A stretch of DNA of 64,000 bases from Streptomyces venezuelae. Its GTDB lineage: Bacteria > Actinomycetota > Actinomycetes > Streptomycetales > Streptomycetaceae. The notes beneath the pieces are model-generated. The model made no database searches, was not told the origin of the DNA, and was given only the letters and a program-made list of their open reading frames with translations. Positions 50,372 to 58,643 of the stretch are shown piece by piece. The DNA lies in contig NZ_CP029191.1 in the NCBI RefSeq assembly GCF_008642335.1, forward strand, positions 5,766,001 to 5,830,000. Reading direction: 5' to 3'. Positions within the stretch are counted from its first letter, which is position 1, and every line of letters starts with the position of its first letter. A program made the translations under genes and the position numbers.

Positions 50372-50946
50372 TAGCGTCGCAACCTCTGGACCAGGCGTCC
50401 TGCCGGGTAACGGCGGGACGGTGTCGGCGTCGTGGGGCGGCAGCGCCCCATGGGTGGTCGTGAGTGACCGGCGCTTGCTCCCCCTCCCCGCCGCCACTCG
50501 GCGCTGCGTTGCGCCCCTGCGCGCCGGTTCGATCCCGCGGCGGTCCCGGGAATTCCAGCACAGTGCAGGATCTCCAACAAGGCCCGTGTGTCGCGCCGTG
50601 AGCTACGTGACACGTTGTGAGTGCGGAGTCACGAGACGTAGAAAGTGATCTAGTAAAAAACGGACTCATCCCCGCAAAGCTCCTACCGGTGGGGGGTGTC
50701 CCAGTCTTCATGATCAGGAGCGGAATGGTGCCTTCAGTGGCGCAATGTCCGTTTCCAAGTGGTCGTCTCTGGGCCTGGATTGACCCTTTTGTCCGCTACC
50801 TCGTGAGCAAACTCACACGAAGATCATGGCGTCTTCCGGACTTTGGCCGGGAATTGGATGTTTAGCCTGACGCTTTACAGGGATGGCGAATCCGACAAGC
50901 CGCGTCTCGCTCGCGCGACGCACAACCGACAAGGTCCGAACAGCAG
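50372..50946. other. Gene-free regulatory stretch between cvnA copy 2 and the 66-residue ORF
   Basis: 575 bases, less GC-rich than the rest. It holds the cvnA promoter region (GTGCTGGAAT at 50552-50561 and CACGGGCCTT at 50579-50588, reading leftward) and several loose GTGAC/GTCAC words around 50590-50640. An imperfect dyad TCGTGAG CAAA CTCACACGA lies at about 50800-50820. An 82-codon frame at 50617-50865 lacks a ribosome-binding site and has atypical composition, so it is not called. Confidence 0.6.
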
Positions 50947-51147
50947 ATGAAGACTGTGAAGTCGACGATGTTCCGCAACATAGCCAACCCGCGCCGCACC
51001 ACTCTCGCGCACCTCACCGACGCGGACGAGCTCCAGACCGCGGCAGACCGCCCGGAACACGCCGTCGAACTCCCGACGCAGACCGCCAACCCCAAGCGCA
51101 CCATCCTCATGGACGCCCCCGAGCAGCCCACCCCCGTGGCGAGCTGA
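50947..51147 (+). CDS. Small hypothetical protein with an internal repeat, 66 residues
   Basis: The protein contains two copies of one motif, ANPRRTTL at 13-20 and ANPKRTIL at 47-54, separated by an acidic and polar stretch. It has no membrane helix or signal. The ribosome-binding site is weak for ATG 50947; an internal ATG at 50968 (MFRNIANP) is possible. It is divergent from the conservon and upstream of the fumarylacetoacetase-like gene. I do not recognise a family. The repeated motif suggests a bivalent binding peptide. Confidence 0.6.
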   Translation: MKTVKSTMFRNIANPRRTTLAHLTDADELQTAADRPEHAVELPTQTANPKRTILMDAPEQPTPVAS

Positions 51148-51226
51148 TCACGGGAGGTCGGACCCCCTTGCCGCGTTAGCCTGGAGCGTCAGACTCCACC
51201 CATTCCAGCAAGGGGCCGAGGCACAC

Positions 51227-52015
51227 GTGCGCATCGCCAGGTTCTCCATCGACGGCAACGTCGCCTTCGGCGCGGTCGAGGGCGAAAGTCCCCCCGGAAC
51301 GACCGACGGACTCGTCCTCGACATCATCAAGGGCATCCCGTTCGCGGACTTCGAGCTCTCCGGCACGAAGGTCCCGCTGAGCAAGGTCAGGCTGCTGCCG
51401 CCGGTGCTCCCCAACAAGGTCGTGGGCATCGGCCGCAACTACGCGGAACACGCGGCGGAGCTCGGCAACGAGGTCCCCGACGTCCCGGTCGCCTTCTTCA
51501 AGCCCTCCACCTCCGTGGCGGGCCCCGGCGACGCCATCGTGTACCCCTCCTTCTCGCAGGAGGTGCACCACGAGGCCGAGCTCGCCGTCGTCATCGGCCG
51601 CATGTGCCGCGAGGTCCCGCGCGAGCGCGCCCGGGACGTCATCCTCGGCTACACCTGCGCGAACGACGTCACCGCGCGTGACGTGCAGAAGCGCGAGAAG
51701 CAGTGGGCCAGGGCCAAGGGCTTCGACACCTCCTGCCCGCTCGGCCCCTGGGTGGAGACCGACCTCGACCCGTCCGACCTCACCATCCAGTGCACGGTCA
51801 ACGGCGAACAGCGCCAGCTGGGACGGACGACCGAGATGGTCCGCTCCGTCGAGGACCTGATCGTGCACATCTCCGAGGCCATGACGCTGCTCCCCGGCGA
51901 CGTCATCCTCACGGGCACCCCGGCAGGGGTGGGCCCGCTCAACGTCGGCGACGAGGTCGCCGTCACCATCGAAGGCATCGGCACTCTCACCAACAGGGTG
52001 ATCAAGCGTGGCTAA
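51227..52015 (+). CDS. Fumarylacetoacetate hydrolase-family protein
   Basis: 262 residues, GTG start. The FAH fold shows KVVGIGRNYAEHAAELGNEVP, PVAFFKPSTSVAGPGDAIVYP, and the metal ligands E-x-E in HHEAELAVVIG, then NDVTARDVQ and PLGPWVETDLDP. The fold ends in LTGTPAGVGPLNVGDEV. Members hydrolyse or decarboxylate beta-diketo acids such as acylpyruvates and oxaloacetate. An acylpyruvase or oxaloacetate decarboxylase role is most likely here; the exact substrate is unknown. Its stop overlaps the gltX start by 8 bp, so both genes are cotranscribed. Confidence 0.88.
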   Translation: MRIARFSIDGNVAFGAVEGESPPGTTDGLVLDIIKGIPFADFELSGTKVPLSKVRLLPPVLPNKVVGIGRNYAEHAAELGNEVPDVPVAFFKPSTSVAGPGDAIVYPSFSQEVHHEAELAVVIGRMCREVPRERARDVILGYTCANDVTARDVQKREKQWARAKGFDTSCPLGPWVETDLDPSDLTIQCTVNGEQRQLGRTTEMVRSVEDLIVHISEAMTLLPGDVILTGTPAGVGPLNVGDEVAVTIEGIGTLTNRVIKRG

Positions 52016-53486
52016 CGCGACCCCCGTACGCGTACGGTTCTGTCCCTCGCCGACCGGCAACCCCCACGTGGGCCTGGTCCGCACCGCCCTCTTCAACTGG
52101 GCCTACGCCCGGCACAACGAGGGCACCCTGGTCTTCCGCATCGAGGACACCGACGCGGCCCGCGACTCCGAGGAGTCGTACGAGCAGCTCCTCGACTCGA
52201 TGCGCTGGCTGGGCTTCGACTGGGACGAGGGCCCCGAGGTCGGCGGCCCGCACGCGCCGTACCGCCAGTCGCAGCGCATGGACGTCTACAAGGACGTCGC
52301 CGCCAAGCTGATCGACGGCGGCTACGCGTACCCCTGCTACTGCACCACCGAGGAGCTGGACGCCCGCCGCGAGGCCGCCCGCGCCGCCGGCAAGCCGTCC
52401 GGGTACGACGGGCACTGCCGCGACCTCACCGCCGAGCAGATCCAGGCGTACGAGGCCGAGGGCCGCAAGCACATCATCCGCTTCCGGATGCCCGACGAGG
52501 CCACCACCTTCACCGACCTGGTCCGCGGCGAGATCACCGTCCAGGCGGAGAACGTGACGGACTACGGCATCGTCCGCGCGAACGGCGCCCCGCTGTACAC
52601 GCTGGTCAACCCGGTCGACGACGCGCTGATGGAGATCACCCACGTCCTGCGCGGCGAGGACCTGCTCTCCTCCACGCCCCGCCAGATCGCCCTCTACAAA
52701 GCGCTGATCGAGCTGGGCATCGCCAAGGGCATCCCCGAGTTCGGCCACCTCCCGTACGTCATGGGCGAGGGCAACAAGAAGCTGAGCAAGCGCGACCCCC
52801 AGGCGTCGCTCAACCTCTACCGCGAGCGCGGCTTCCTGCCCGAGGGCCTCCTGAACTACCTGTCCCTCCTCGGCTGGTCGTTCTCGGCGGACCAGGACGT
52901 CTTCTCGATCCCCGACATGGTCGCCAAGTTCGACCTCGCGGACGTGAACGCGAACCCGGCCCGCTTCGACCTGAAGAAGGCCGAGGCGATCAACGCCGAC
53001 CACATCCGCATGCTGGACGTGAAGACCTTCGCCGAGGCGTGCGAGCCCTGGCTGAGGGCCCCGCACGCCAACTGGGCGCCCGAGGAGTTCGACGAGGCCG
53101 CCTGGCAGGCCATCGCGCCGCACGCGCAGACCCGCCTCAAGGTCCTCTCCGAGATCACGGACAACGTCGACTTCCTGTTCCGCGCGGAGCCGGTCTTCGA
53201 CGAGCCGTCCTGGACGAAGGCGATGAAGGAGGGCTCCGACGCGCTCCTGCGCACCGCCCGCGCCAAGCTGGACGCGGCCGACTGGACCTCCCCCGAGTCC
53301 CTCAAGGAGGCCGTCCTGGCCGCCGGCGAGGAGCACGGCCTCAAGCTCGGCAAGGCCCAGGCCCCGGTCCGCGTCGCCGTCACCGGCCGCACCATCGGCC
53401 TGCCCCTCTTCGAGTCCCTGGAGATCCTGGGCAAGGAGAAGGCGCTCACCCGCATCGACGCGGCGCTGGCGAAGCTGACCGCGTAA
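52008..53486 (+). CDS. gltX: Glutamyl-tRNA synthetase (non-discriminating type expected)
   Basis: 492 residues, GTG start overlapping the previous gene. Class I signatures: PSPTGNPHVGLVR (HIGH-equivalent PHVG at 19-22), DTDAARDSEESYEQ, RGEDLLSSTPRQIALY, and the KMSKS-equivalent KKLSKRD at about 255. The C-terminal anticodon-binding domain (about 330-490) completes it. Streptomyces use one GluRS to load glutamate on both tRNA-Glu and tRNA-Gln, and GatCAB then amidates the latter. The downstream tRNA cluster contains exactly these two tRNA types. A strong terminator follows. Confidence 0.96.
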   Translation: MANATPVRVRFCPSPTGNPHVGLVRTALFNWAYARHNEGTLVFRIEDTDAARDSEESYEQLLDSMRWLGFDWDEGPEVGGPHAPYRQSQRMDVYKDVAAKLIDGGYAYPCYCTTEELDARREAARAAGKPSGYDGHCRDLTAEQIQAYEAEGRKHIIRFRMPDEATTFTDLVRGEITVQAENVTDYGIVRANGAPLYTLVNPVDDALMEITHVLRGEDLLSSTPRQIALYKALIELGIAKGIPEFGHLPYVMGEGNKKLSKRDPQASLNLYRERGFLPEGLLNYLSLLGWSFSADQDVFSIPDMVAKFDLADVNANPARFDLKKAEAINADHIRMLDVKTFAEACEPWLRAPHANWAPEEFDEAAWQAIAPHAQTRLKVLSEITDNVDFLFRAEPVFDEPSWTKAMKEGSDALLRTARAKLDAADWTSPESLKEAVLAAGEEHGLKLGKAQAPVRVAVTGRTIGLPLFESLEILGKEKALTRIDAALAKLTA

Positions 53487-53512
53487 GCGCGTAAGCAGGG
53501 CGTACGTAAACG

Positions 53513-53547
53513 AAGGACCCGGAAGCCTCCACGGCTCCCGGGTCCTT
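53513..53547 (+). terminator. Terminator after gltX
   Basis: An inverted repeat with outer arms AAGGACCCGG and CCGGGTCCTT, inner arms AGCC/GGCT and a TCCAC loop, 27 bases after the gltX stop. It probably ends the FAH-gltX transcript before the HAD gene. Confidence 0.85.
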
Positions 53548-53564
53548 CCCATACGGTCGTAGAC

Positions 53565-54293
53565 ATGCCGATCAAAGCCGTGGTCTGGGACATCGACGAC
53601 ACGATCTTCGACTACGCGCGTGCCGACAGCACCGGTATGCACGCGCACCTCACGGCCGAGGGGCTCCTGGAGCGGTACGAGTCGGCGGAGCGGGCGCTCG
53701 ACCGGTGGCGGGAGCTCACCGAGCGCCACTGGGCCCGCTTCGGCGCCGGGGGAGTGACCTTCCAGGAGCAGCGCCGCGACCGCGTGCGGGACTTCATGGA
53801 TGCCCCGGACCTCTCCGACGAGGCCGCCGACGCCTGGTTCGAGCGTTACGTCGGTCACTACGAATCGGCCTGGTCCCTCTTCCCCGACACCCTCCCCACC
53901 CTGGACGCGCTCGCCGGCGAGTACCGCCACGCGGTGCTCTCCAACTCCGCGCTGGTCGTCCAGGACCGCAAGCTGACCGTCCTCGGCGTACGCGACCGCT
54001 TCGAGGCCGTGCTGTGCGCCGCCGACCTGGGCGTCTCCAAGCCCGCCCCCGAGGCGTTCCGCGCCGTCTGCGCCCACCTCGGCCTCCCGCCCGCCGAGAT
54101 CGCCTACGTCGGCGACCAGCCGGAGATCGACGCCAGGGGCGCGAGGGACGCGGGCCTGCTCGGGATCTGGCTCGACCGCAACGGCTCGGCGGGGGACGGA
54201 CCATCGGGCGTGCACCGCATCAGGGAGCTCTCCGAGCTGCCCGCGCTGCTGCGGGCGGATACCCGTTTTGGAGCGCCGTCCACCTTCGGGTAA
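53565..54293 (+). CDS. HAD-superfamily hydrolase
   Basis: 242 residues. HAD motifs: I VWDIDDTIFD (about 7-16), II VLSNSA (about 125-130), III K in GVSKPAPEAF, and IV VGDQPEIDARGARDAG. The cap domain is helical (type C1). It is similar to phosphatases of the YjjG/2-haloacid dehalogenase branch. It likely dephosphorylates a small sugar phosphate or nucleotide. A role in gltX or tRNA biology is only suggested by position. The stop is 87 bases before the tRNA cluster. Confidence 0.9.
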   Translation: MPIKAVVWDIDDTIFDYARADSTGMHAHLTAEGLLERYESAERALDRWRELTERHWARFGAGGVTFQEQRRDRVRDFMDAPDLSDEAADAWFERYVGHYESAWSLFPDTLPTLDALAGEYRHAVLSNSALVVQDRKLTVLGVRDRFEAVLCAADLGVSKPAPEAFRAVCAHLGLPPAEIAYVGDQPEIDARGARDAGLLGIWLDRNGSAGDGPSGVHRIRELSELPALLRADTRFGAPSTFG

Positions 54294-54380
54294 TGTTCTT
54301 CCTGCGCCGCCCGAGAGGGCCGAAAGGTCCGGCCGGGAAGCGCAAGTCAAACAAAACCCCATCAAGGGGTGGCGCTTTGA

Positions 54381-54452
54381 TGGCCTATGGTGTAATTGGC
54401 AGCACGACGGTTTCTGGTTCCGTTAGTCTAGGTTCGAGTCCTGGTAGGCCAG
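54381..54452 (+). tRNA. tRNA-Gln (anticodon CTG)
   Basis: 72 bases. Acceptor arms TGGCCTA and TAGGCCA pair perfectly, with G as discriminator. The D-loop has TGTAATTGGCAGCA, the anticodon loop TTCTGGT with CTG at 34-36, and the T-arm has GGTTCGAGTCC. It differs from the second copy at 54733 by a compensated acceptor pair and one base before the T-arm. No CCA is encoded. Confidence 0.93.
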
Positions 54453-54493
54453 CTCGCAGAGCTCATCTGCAAAATGTGGATCTCATCCACAAT

Positions 54494-54566
54494 GCCCCCG
54501 TTGTGTAGCGGCCTAGCACGCCGCCCTCTCAAGGCGGTAGCGCCGGTTCGAATCCGGTCGGGGGTA
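54494..54566 (+). tRNA. tRNA-Glu (anticodon CTC), copy 1
   Basis: 73 bases. Acceptor GCCCCCG pairs with CGGGGGT (first pair G-U). The anticodon arm is CCGCC CTCTCAA GGCGG with CTC in the loop, and the T-arm is CCGGTTCGAATCCGG. It is identical to the copies at 54629 and 54833. No CCA is encoded. Confidence 0.95.
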
Positions 54567-54628
54567 CAGATCCTTCCCGCGGGGACAGATCGGGTCGCAC
54601 CCACTGTCACTGATGCAGGATCGCTAGG

Positions 54629-54701
54629 GCCCCCGTTGTGTAGCGGCCTAGCACGCCGCCCTCTCAAGGCGGTAGCGCCGGTTCGAATCCGGTCGGGGGT
54701 A
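54629..54701 (+). tRNA. tRNA-Glu (anticodon CTC), copy 2
   Basis: Identical in all 73 bases to the copies at 54494 and 54833. The 62-base gap to the preceding tRNA is unique sequence, so the duplication covers little more than the mature tRNA. Confidence 0.95.
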
Positions 54702-54732
54702 CTGTAGGTACTAGACATGGTCTAGACCACAT

Positions 54733-54804
54733 TGGGCTATGGTGTAATTGGCAGCACGACGGTTTCTGGTTCCGTTAGTTTAGGTTCGAGTCCTGGTAGC
54801 CCAG
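54733..54804 (+). tRNA. tRNA-Gln (anticodon CTG), copy 2
   Basis: 72 bases. Acceptor arms TGGGCTA and TAGCCCA: relative to copy 1 the fourth pair has flipped from C-G to G-C with its partner, so pairing is preserved. One more change (AGTTTA for AGTCTA) lies ahead of the T-arm. Anticodon CTG. Confidence 0.93.
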
Positions 54805-54832
54805 CTGGATCGTGTGGCGACACAAGATCCTC

Positions 54833-54905
54833 GCCCCCGTTGTGTAGCGGCCTAGCACGCCGCCCTCTCAAGGCGGTAGCGCCGGTTCGAATCCGGTCGG
54901 GGGTA
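54833..54905 (+). tRNA. tRNA-Glu (anticodon CTC), copy 3
   Basis: Third identical 73-base copy. A terminator hairpin follows 13 bases downstream, which closes the tRNA transcript. Confidence 0.95.
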
Positions 54906-54918
54906 CAAGAACGACAGA

Positions 54919-54946
54919 GGGCCTTCCCGCGAGGGAGGGCCCTTTC
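54919..54946 (+). terminator. Terminator after the tRNA cluster
   Basis: A 10-bp stem (GGGCCTTCCC with its partner at 54933-54942, one G-U) with a GCGA tetraloop, followed by TTTCG. It also lies at the end of the convergent merR gene. Confidence 0.85.
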
Positions 54947-54947
54947 G

Positions 54948-55604
54948 TCATTCCTGCGGCGCGTCCTGCCCGTAGCGACGGCGGGACTCCTCGGCCTGCG
55001 CCATGCGACGCAGACTCAGCAGGACCGGCTCGTAGAGCACCGTCAGCGCGACCGCCGCCTCCAACTGCTCGTCCGGCGACTCGTACCGCTCGATCAAGTC
55101 CAGATCCGCGACGGCCAGTTGCCGCCCCGAGCGCGCGTACGGCGCCAAGTCCGCCACGCCGCACGGGTATCCGAGCCGGGCCAGCGTCCCCACGGCCGTC
55201 ACCAGCATCCGGTAGGCCGGCGACTCGGCTCCGTACCCCTGGGCGTTCCGCCAGCCGAGGCGTTCCAGGAGAGCGTCCACCGTGTCGCGCGCCACCTCCT
55301 CGGGCGGGTCGTCCGCGGTGGACTCCGGCCCGTGCGGCAGGGCCCATACCGCCGTGCCCAGACGGGAGTTGTGGTCAAGGGAGTCGTCCTCCAGCGCGGT
55401 GAGCACCTCGCGCGCCGACGCGATCGGCACCCGGCCCACCTGGACCAGCGCCCGCACGAGCCGGAGCCGCTGCAGATGGGCGTCGTCGTACTCGGCCTGC
55501 GTCGCCGTCACGCGACGGCCCGGCGGAAGCAGCCCCTCGCGCAGGTAGTACTTGATCGTGGCCGTGGGGACCCCGCTGCGCCGGCTCAGCTCCGCCAGTC
55601 TCAT
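54948..55604 (-). CDS. MerR-family regulator (long effector domain)
   Basis: 218 residues from ATG 55602-55604, with AGGAGG nine bases upstream. The winged helix is clear: MRLAELSRRSGVPTATIKYYLREGLLPPGRRVTATQAEYDD in segments. The remaining 140 residues form a helical effector domain of the TipA/TetR-like-sensor kind, with no cysteines conserved for metal. It is divergent from the DUF4188 gene and an 18-bp palindrome lies between them. Upstream in-frame starts would cross that operator. Confidence 0.87.
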   Translation of the reverse strand: MRLAELSRRSGVPTATIKYYLREGLLPPGRRVTATQAEYDDAHLQRLRLVRALVQVGRVPIASAREVLTALEDDSLDHNSRLGTAVWALPHGPESTADDPPEEVARDTVDALLERLGWRNAQGYGAESPAYRMLVTAVGTLARLGYPCGVADLAPYARSGRQLAVADLDLIERYESPDEQLEAAVALTVLYEPVLLSLRRMAQAEESRRRYGQDAPQE

Positions 55605-55645
55605 CGGTTCGTGCCTCCTCTTGCGCTCCTCTTTGGAGAGTGCCA

Positions 55646-55663
55646 CTATCCAAGCATGGATAG
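55646..55663. promoter_or_regulatory. MerR operator before the DUF4188 gene
   Basis: CTATCCA AGCA TGGATAG is a perfect 7-4-7 palindrome. A further half-site ACTATCCA follows at 55668-55675. It lies about 50 bases upstream of the DUF4188 start, in the gap between the divergent genes. Confidence 0.65.
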
Positions 55664-55711
55664 CGGGACTATCCAACGTCGGCCGAGGCTTCGTAGCGAG
55701 GGGAAACCGTC

Positions 55712-56197
55712 ATGAGCGGCAAGCCGATCGAAGGGCGGATGACCGCCGAGGCGGAGGGCGACGTCGTCGTCCTCCACATCGGGATGCGCATCAACGCCTT
55801 CCGTGCCGTCCGCAGCTGGTGGCCCGTCTTCACGGCGATGTCGCGCATGCTGAAGGAGCTGGCGCGGGACCCGGAGAGCGGAATGCTGGGGCACCGGCTG
55901 CTGCTCGGCGGGCCGCGCCTGGTGTACGTGGTCCAGTACTGGGAGTCGCAGGAGAAGCTCCTCGCGTATGCGACCGCGTCGGACAAGAAGCACCGGCCCG
56001 AGTGGGCGGCCTTCCACCGTCGTCTCAGAGAAGGCCGGGGCAAGGTCGGCCTCTGGCACGAGACGTTCGTGGTGCGGGCCGGGGCCCATGAGCAGGTGTA
56101 CGTGAACATGCCGCCGTTCGGCCTGGGCGCGGCCACCGGTGTGATCCCGGTCGGACGGCGCGGGGAGCGGGCCGCCGACCGCCTGCGCGCGGCCTGA
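55712..56197 (+). CDS. DUF4188 / heme-monooxygenase-like protein
   Basis: 161 residues. The core is a ferredoxin-like dimeric alpha/beta fold of the DUF4188 family: VVVLHIGMRINAFRAVRSWWPVF, MLGHRLLLGGPRLVYVVQYWESQEKLLAYA and WAAFHRRLREGRGKVGLWHETFVV in segments. Then comes YVNMPPFGLGAATGVIPVG. Such proteins often act as small monooxygenases or dehydratases, but DUF4188 is uncharacterised. Control by the divergent MerR gene suggests a detoxification or stress role. A strong hairpin follows. Confidence 0.82.
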   Translation: MSGKPIEGRMTAEAEGDVVVLHIGMRINAFRAVRSWWPVFTAMSRMLKELARDPESGMLGHRLLLGGPRLVYVVQYWESQEKLLAYATASDKKHRPEWAAFHRRLREGRGKVGLWHETFVVRAGAHEQVYVNMPPFGLGAATGVIPVGRRGERAADRLRAA

Positions 56198-56232
56198 CCG
56201 GCTCCGGTTGAGGGGGCGGGGGACACAGAAAA

Positions 56233-56278
56233 GCGCCGGAAGGGGCTGCCGCGGCGTTGAGGCAGCCCCTTCCGGCGC
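56233..56278. terminator. Bidirectional terminator between DUF4188 and ndgR
   Basis: A perfect 18-bp stem (56233-56250 with its complement at 56261-56278) and a 10-base loop, preceded by AAAA. It is placed between two convergent genes. Confidence 0.9.
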
Positions 56279-56313
56279 TGTGCGTGGATCGGCGCTCCCG
56301 GCGCCGGGCGTCG

Positions 56314-57033
56314 TCAGCCGCCCGAGCGGCGCAGGGCCTCCGAGAGGCGTCCGGCGGCGTCGATGACCGCCTGGGCGTGCATACGGCCGGGGTGGCGGGT
56401 CAGGCGCTCGATCGGTCCGGAGACCGAGACGGCGGCGACCACGCGGTTCGAGGGGCCGCGCACCGGCGCGGAGACCGACGCGACACCCGGCTCGCGCTCG
56501 CCGATCGACTGGGCCCAGCCCCGGCGGCGTACGCCCGAAAGGGCCGTGGCGGTGAAGCGGGCGCCCTGGAGGCCGCGGTGCAGACGCTCCGGCTCCTCCC
56601 ACGCCATCAGGATCTGGGCCGACGAGCCCGCCTTCATCGTCAGCGTCGAGCCGACGGGGACGGTGTCCCTGAGGCCTGAGAGGCGCTCGGCCGCGGCCAC
56701 GCAGATGCGCATGTCGCCCTGGCGGCGGTAGAGCTGCGCGCTCTCGCCCGTGACATCGCGCAGGTGGGTCAGGACCGGGCCCGCCGTGGCGAGCAGCCGG
56801 TCCTCGCCCGCCGCCGCCGCGAGCTCCGAGAGGCGGGGGCCGAGAATGAAACGGCCCTGCATGTCCCGGGCCACCATCCGGTGGTGTTCCAGTGCCACGG
56901 CCAGTCGGTGGGCCGTGGGTCGTGCGAGCCCGGTGGCCGCGACCAAGCCCGCGAGGGTGGCCGGACCGGACTCCAGAGCGCTCAAGACGAGGGCCGCCTT
57001 GTCGAGAACGCCGACGCCGCTAGAGTTGTCCAT
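56314..57033 (-). CDS. ndgR: IclR-family regulator NdgR
   Basis: 239 residues from ATG 57031-57033. The winged helix-turn-helix is residues 8-60 ([39 protein letters not shown] in segments). The IclR effector domain follows with [32 protein letters not shown] and [11 protein letters not shown]. It is divergent from leuCD, which is the position of NdgR, the regulator of leucine synthesis and nitrogen-dependent growth in Streptomyces. It senses an amino acid signal. Its gene is also known to autoregulate. Confidence 0.93.
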   Translation of the reverse strand: MDNSSGVGVLDKAALVLSALESGPATLAGLVAATGLARPTAHRLAVALEHHRMVARDMQGRFILGPRLSELAAAAGEDRLLATAGPVLTHLRDVTGESAQLYRRQGDMRICVAAAERLSGLRDTVPVGSTLTMKAGSSAQILMAWEEPERLHRGLQGARFTATALSGVRRRGWAQSIGEREPGVASVSAPVRGPSNRVVAAVSVSGPIERLTRHPGRMHAQAVIDAAGRLSEALRRSGG

Positions 57034-57063
57034 GCGTCGATACTCCCGTCTCACTCTGTGAAA

Positions 57064-57083
57064 CGCAAGTTCAATTTTCTGCG
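57064..57083. promoter_or_regulatory. Candidate NdgR operator in the ndgR-leuC gap
   Basis: CGCA AGTTCAATTTTC TGCG forms a loose dyad, within a larger GTCTC/GAGAC pair at 57045-57086. The AT-rich centre stands out, and the 180-bp gap is where NdgR is known to bind in S. coelicolor. The exact boundaries are uncertain. Confidence 0.4.
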
Positions 57084-57213
57084 AGACGCGCCACTCTGTA
57101 CGAGCGATCCGCGGACCAACGGATCGGCGGCCGACGCGCGGCACGAGGGGTACGCGCGTCGGCGAACGGATTCTCTAGTTGGGCCGGCGAACAGGCCGGT
57201 CGGAGGGAAAGCG

Positions 57214-58641
57214 ATGGGTAGGACACTCGCGGAGAAGGTCTGGGACGACCATGTCGTCCGGCGCGCCGAGGGCGAGCCCGACCTCCTCTTCATCGATCTG
57301 CACCTGCTGCACGAGGTGACCAGCCCCCAGGCCTTCGACGGCCTCCGTCAGGCCGGCCGGCCGGTGCGGCGGCTCGACCTCACCATCGCGACCGAGGATC
57401 ACAACACCCCGACCCTCGACATCGACAAGCCGATCGCCGACCCGGTCTCGCGGGCGCAGCTGGAGACGCTGCGCAAGAACTGCGCCGAGTTCGGCGTACG
57501 CCTGCACCCGCTGGGCGACGTCGAGCAGGGCGTCGTCCACGTGGTGGGACCGCAGCTGGGACTGACGCAGCCCGGCACCACGGTGGTCTGCGGCGACTCG
57601 CACACCTCCACCCACGGCGCCTTCGGCGCGCTGGCGTTCGGCATCGGCACCTCCCAGGTCGAGCACGTCCTGGCCACCCAGACGCTGCCGATGGCCCGCC
57701 CCAAGACCATGGCCATCACCGTGGACGGCGAACTGCCCGAGGACGTCACGGCCAAGGACCTGATCCTCGCCATCATCGCGAAGATCGGCACCGGCGGCGG
57801 CCAGGGCTACGTCCTGGAGTACCGCGGCTCCGCCATCGAGAAGCTCTCGATGGAGGCGCGGATGACCATCTGCAACATGTCCATCGAGGCGGGCGCCCGC
57901 GCCGGGATGATCGCCCCCGACCAGACGACCTTCGACTACATCGAGGGTCGTGCCCACGCCCCGCAGGGCGAGGACTGGGACGCCGCCGTCGCGTACTGGA
58001 AGACCCTGAAGACCGACGACGACGCCGTCTTCGACGCCGAGGTCTACATCGACGCCGCCTCGCTGGCGCCGTTCGTCACCTGGGGCACCAACCCGGGCCA
58101 GGGAGCGCCGCTTTCGGCGAGCGTCCCCGACCCGGCTTCGTACGAAGACGCTTCGGAGCGCTACGCCGCCGAAAAGGCCCTGGAATACATGGGGTTGACC
58201 GCCGGGCAGCCGCTGCGCGACATCAAGGTCGACACCGTCTTCGTAGGCTCGTGCACCAATGGCCGTATCGAGGACCTGCGCGCTGCCGCCTCCATCGTCG
58301 AGGGCCGCAAAGTCGCCGACGGCGTACGGATGCTGGTCGTCCCCGGCTCCGTCCGGGTCGCCCTGCAGGCCGTGGAGGAGGGCCTGGACAAGGTCTTCAC
58401 CGGCGCCGGCGCCGAATGGCGGCACGCGGGCTGCTCGATGTGTCTGGGCATGAACCCCGACCAACTGGCTCCCGGCGAGCGCTCGGCGTCCACGTCGAAC
58501 CGTAACTTCGAGGGCAGGCAGGGCAAGGGCGGGCGCACCCACCTGGTGTCCCCGCAGGTCGCCGCGGCCACCGCCGTCACCGGCCACCTCGCCTCGCCCG
58601 CCGACCTGTCCGACGCCCCCGTGACCGCCGGAGTCCGATAA
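57214..58641 (+). CDS. leuC: 3-isopropylmalate dehydratase large subunit
   Basis: 475 residues from ATG 57214, with GGAGGG upstream. It belongs to the aconitase superfamily: [12 protein letters not shown], the [18 protein letters not shown] start, [30 protein letters not shown] in segments, then [13 protein letters not shown] and [12 protein letters not shown]. These supply the three cysteine ligands of the 4Fe-4S cluster. It isomerises 2- to 3-isopropylmalate with LeuD (and citramalate analogues for isoleucine). The small subunit gene starts two bases after its stop. Confidence 0.95.
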   Translation: MGRTLAEKVWDDHVVRRAEGEPDLLFIDLHLLHEVTSPQAFDGLRQAGRPVRRLDLTIATEDHNTPTLDIDKPIADPVSRAQLETLRKNCAEFGVRLHPLGDVEQGVVHVVGPQLGLTQPGTTVVCGDSHTSTHGAFGALAFGIGTSQVEHVLATQTLPMARPKTMAITVDGELPEDVTAKDLILAIIAKIGTGGGQGYVLEYRGSAIEKLSMEARMTICNMSIEAGARAGMIAPDQTTFDYIEGRAHAPQGEDWDAAVAYWKTLKTDDDAVFDAEVYIDAASLAPFVTWGTNPGQGAPLSASVPDPASYEDASERYAAEKALEYMGLTAGQPLRDIKVDTVFVGSCTNGRIEDLRAAASIVEGRKVADGVRMLVVPGSVRVALQAVEEGLDKVFTGAGAEWRHAGCSMCLGMNPDQLAPGERSASTSNRNFEGRQGKGGRTHLVSPQVAAATAVTGHLASPADLSDAPVTAGVR

Positions 58642-58643
58642 CC

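Noticed and set aside
50617..50865. 82-codon ORF in the cvnA upstream region
   Set aside because: No ribosome-binding site, codon third positions not GC-biased, and it covers the likely promoter area.
54381..54946. Integration site of a mobile element at the tRNA cluster
   Set aside because: The tRNA copies are complete duplicates, and no integrase, excisionase or partial tRNA repeat is present.
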